DNA of 64,000 bases, taken from positions 2,147,501 to 2,211,500 of the forward strand of contig NZ_VISM01000001.1 in assembly GCF_007827455.1 (NCBI RefSeq), written 5' to 3'. Under the pieces are notes generated by a model. It made no database searches, was not told the origin of the DNA, and was given only the letters and a program-made list of their open reading frames with translations. Below are positions 63,579-64,000 of the stretch, in pieces. The translations under genes were made by a program, and so were the position numbers. This stretch comes from Lutibacter sp. Hel_I_33_5 (lineage in GTDB: Bacteria > Bacteroidota > Bacteroidia > Flavobacteriales > Flavobacteriaceae). Position 1 is the stretch's first letter; each line of letters opens with the position of its first letter.

Positions 63579-64000
63579 TTATTTTTTTTCTTCAGTAGTA
63601 GCTTCTACAGTTTCTGCAACTTCAGTTTTTGCTTCTTCCTTTTTAGGAGCAGCAACTTCTTTAGTTTCTTTTACTTCTGTTTTAGCTTCTTCTTTTTTCG
63701 GAGCAACAGCTTTAGCTTCTTTTGCTTTGTCTTTGCTCTCTTTTTCTGCTTTTCTGTTAGATAAACCTTCAGAAATTGCACCTGTTACATGAAATAAAAC
63801 TTTCTCTATAGATTTAGAAGCATCATCGTTAGATGGAATTACAAAATCTACTTGTCTAGGATCTGAATTAGTATCTACCATTGCAAAAATTGGAATATTT
63901 AATTTTTGAGCTTCTGCAATTGCAATATGCTCTTTTTTAATATCCACAACAAATAAAGCTCCAGGTAAACGAGTCATATCAGAAATAGAACCTAAATTCT
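63579..64000 (-). CDS. rpsB: 30S ribosomal protein S2, C-terminal part
   Basis: The gene runs off the window; only the last 140 or so residues are seen. The frame is open to the end of the window ([30 protein letters not shown]), so 64000 is not a true start. The core ends near [12 protein letters not shown], followed by a 57-residue Lys/Glu/Ala-rich tail with an internal direct repeat ([10 protein letters not shown] occurs twice). Such tails vary between species and are not part of the ribosome core fold. Confidence 0.96.
   Translation of the reverse strand, partial: NLGSISDMTRLPGALFVVDIKKEHIAIAEAQKLNIPIFAMVDTNSDPRQVDFVIPSNDDASKSIEKVLFHVTGAISEGLSNRKAEKESKDKAKEAKAVAPKKEEAKTEVKETKEVAAPKKEEAKTEVAETVEATTEEKK

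Noticed and set aside
1..64000. CRISPR arrays, insertion sequences, prophage or rRNA
   Set aside because: No regularly spaced repeats, transposase, integrase, phage structural genes or rRNA sequence were seen in either strand.

Overview
The window looks like chromosomal DNA of a marine-type member of Flavobacteriaceae (Bacteroidota), close in style to Polaribacter or Tenacibaculum; the genus is a guess. The evidence is a low-GC genome, promoters of the Bacteroidota form TTG-N19-TAnnTTTG, C-terminal type IX secretion (T9SS) signals, a PorT-like barrel, DUF3098 between ftsX and uppP, NAD-dependent SDR-type threonine dehydrogenase, and the order rpsB-tsf-pyrH-frr. I found no phage, insertion sequence, CRISPR array or rRNA. 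Most of the window is ordinary core genome.

Layout. 1-1.5 kb: the edge of a DUF2971 gene, a BASS-family transporter and a DUF2200 gene. 1.6-5.6 kb: odhAB (2-oxoglutarate dehydrogenase E1 and E2). 5.7-6.4 kb: tRNA-Asn, tRNA-Gly and tRNA-Leu. 7-12.5 kb: an Lrp-type regulator, then a minus-strand block pdxA, DUF177, rpmF, fabH, accB, accC that couples ribosome and fatty-acid synthesis. 12.6-14.6 kb: ribE, a tiny PID-CTERM-like protein, a CAT-anticodon tRNA and a prenyl synthase. 14.7-21.7 kb: a TetR-controlled RND efflux operon with a four-helix-bundle gene inserted in it, followed by recX. 22.3-30.1 kb: a four-gene minus-strand operon for two large secreted beta-propeller proteins with T9SS signals and two lipoproteins. 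30.4-32.6 kb: threonine dehydrogenase and two small soluble proteins.

32.6-41.3 kb: the minus-strand set ftsX, DUF3098, uppP, truB, then mce, rbfA, a LolE-like permease with a non-canonical start, dusB, and a small envelope cluster (cytochrome-like lipoprotein, YceI, OB-fold protein, DUF5777 barrel). 41.4-43.2 kb: lepA. 43.3-49.1 kb: a tightly packed operon with an outer-membrane receptor, a CPBP protease, a membrane protein, and a LytS/LytTR two-component pair. 49.3-54.5 kb: a zinc peptidase, asparaginase, and an ExbB/ExbD/ExbD set followed by a PorT-like gene. 54.5-64 kb: a PAP2-like protein, rpoN, an orphan membrane gene, asnS, an RND/MMPL exporter, frr, pyrH, tsf and the 3' part of rpsB.

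How the parts connect. The PorT-like barrel fits with the T9SS cargo proteins, and the ExbBD motor fits with the TonB-type receptor, but neither link can be proved from sequence alone. The regions most worth following up are the receptor/CPBP/two-component operon, the beta-propeller operon, the four-helix-bundle gene bracketed by inverted repeats, and the LolE gene with its apparent ATT start next to a covarying hairpin repeat.
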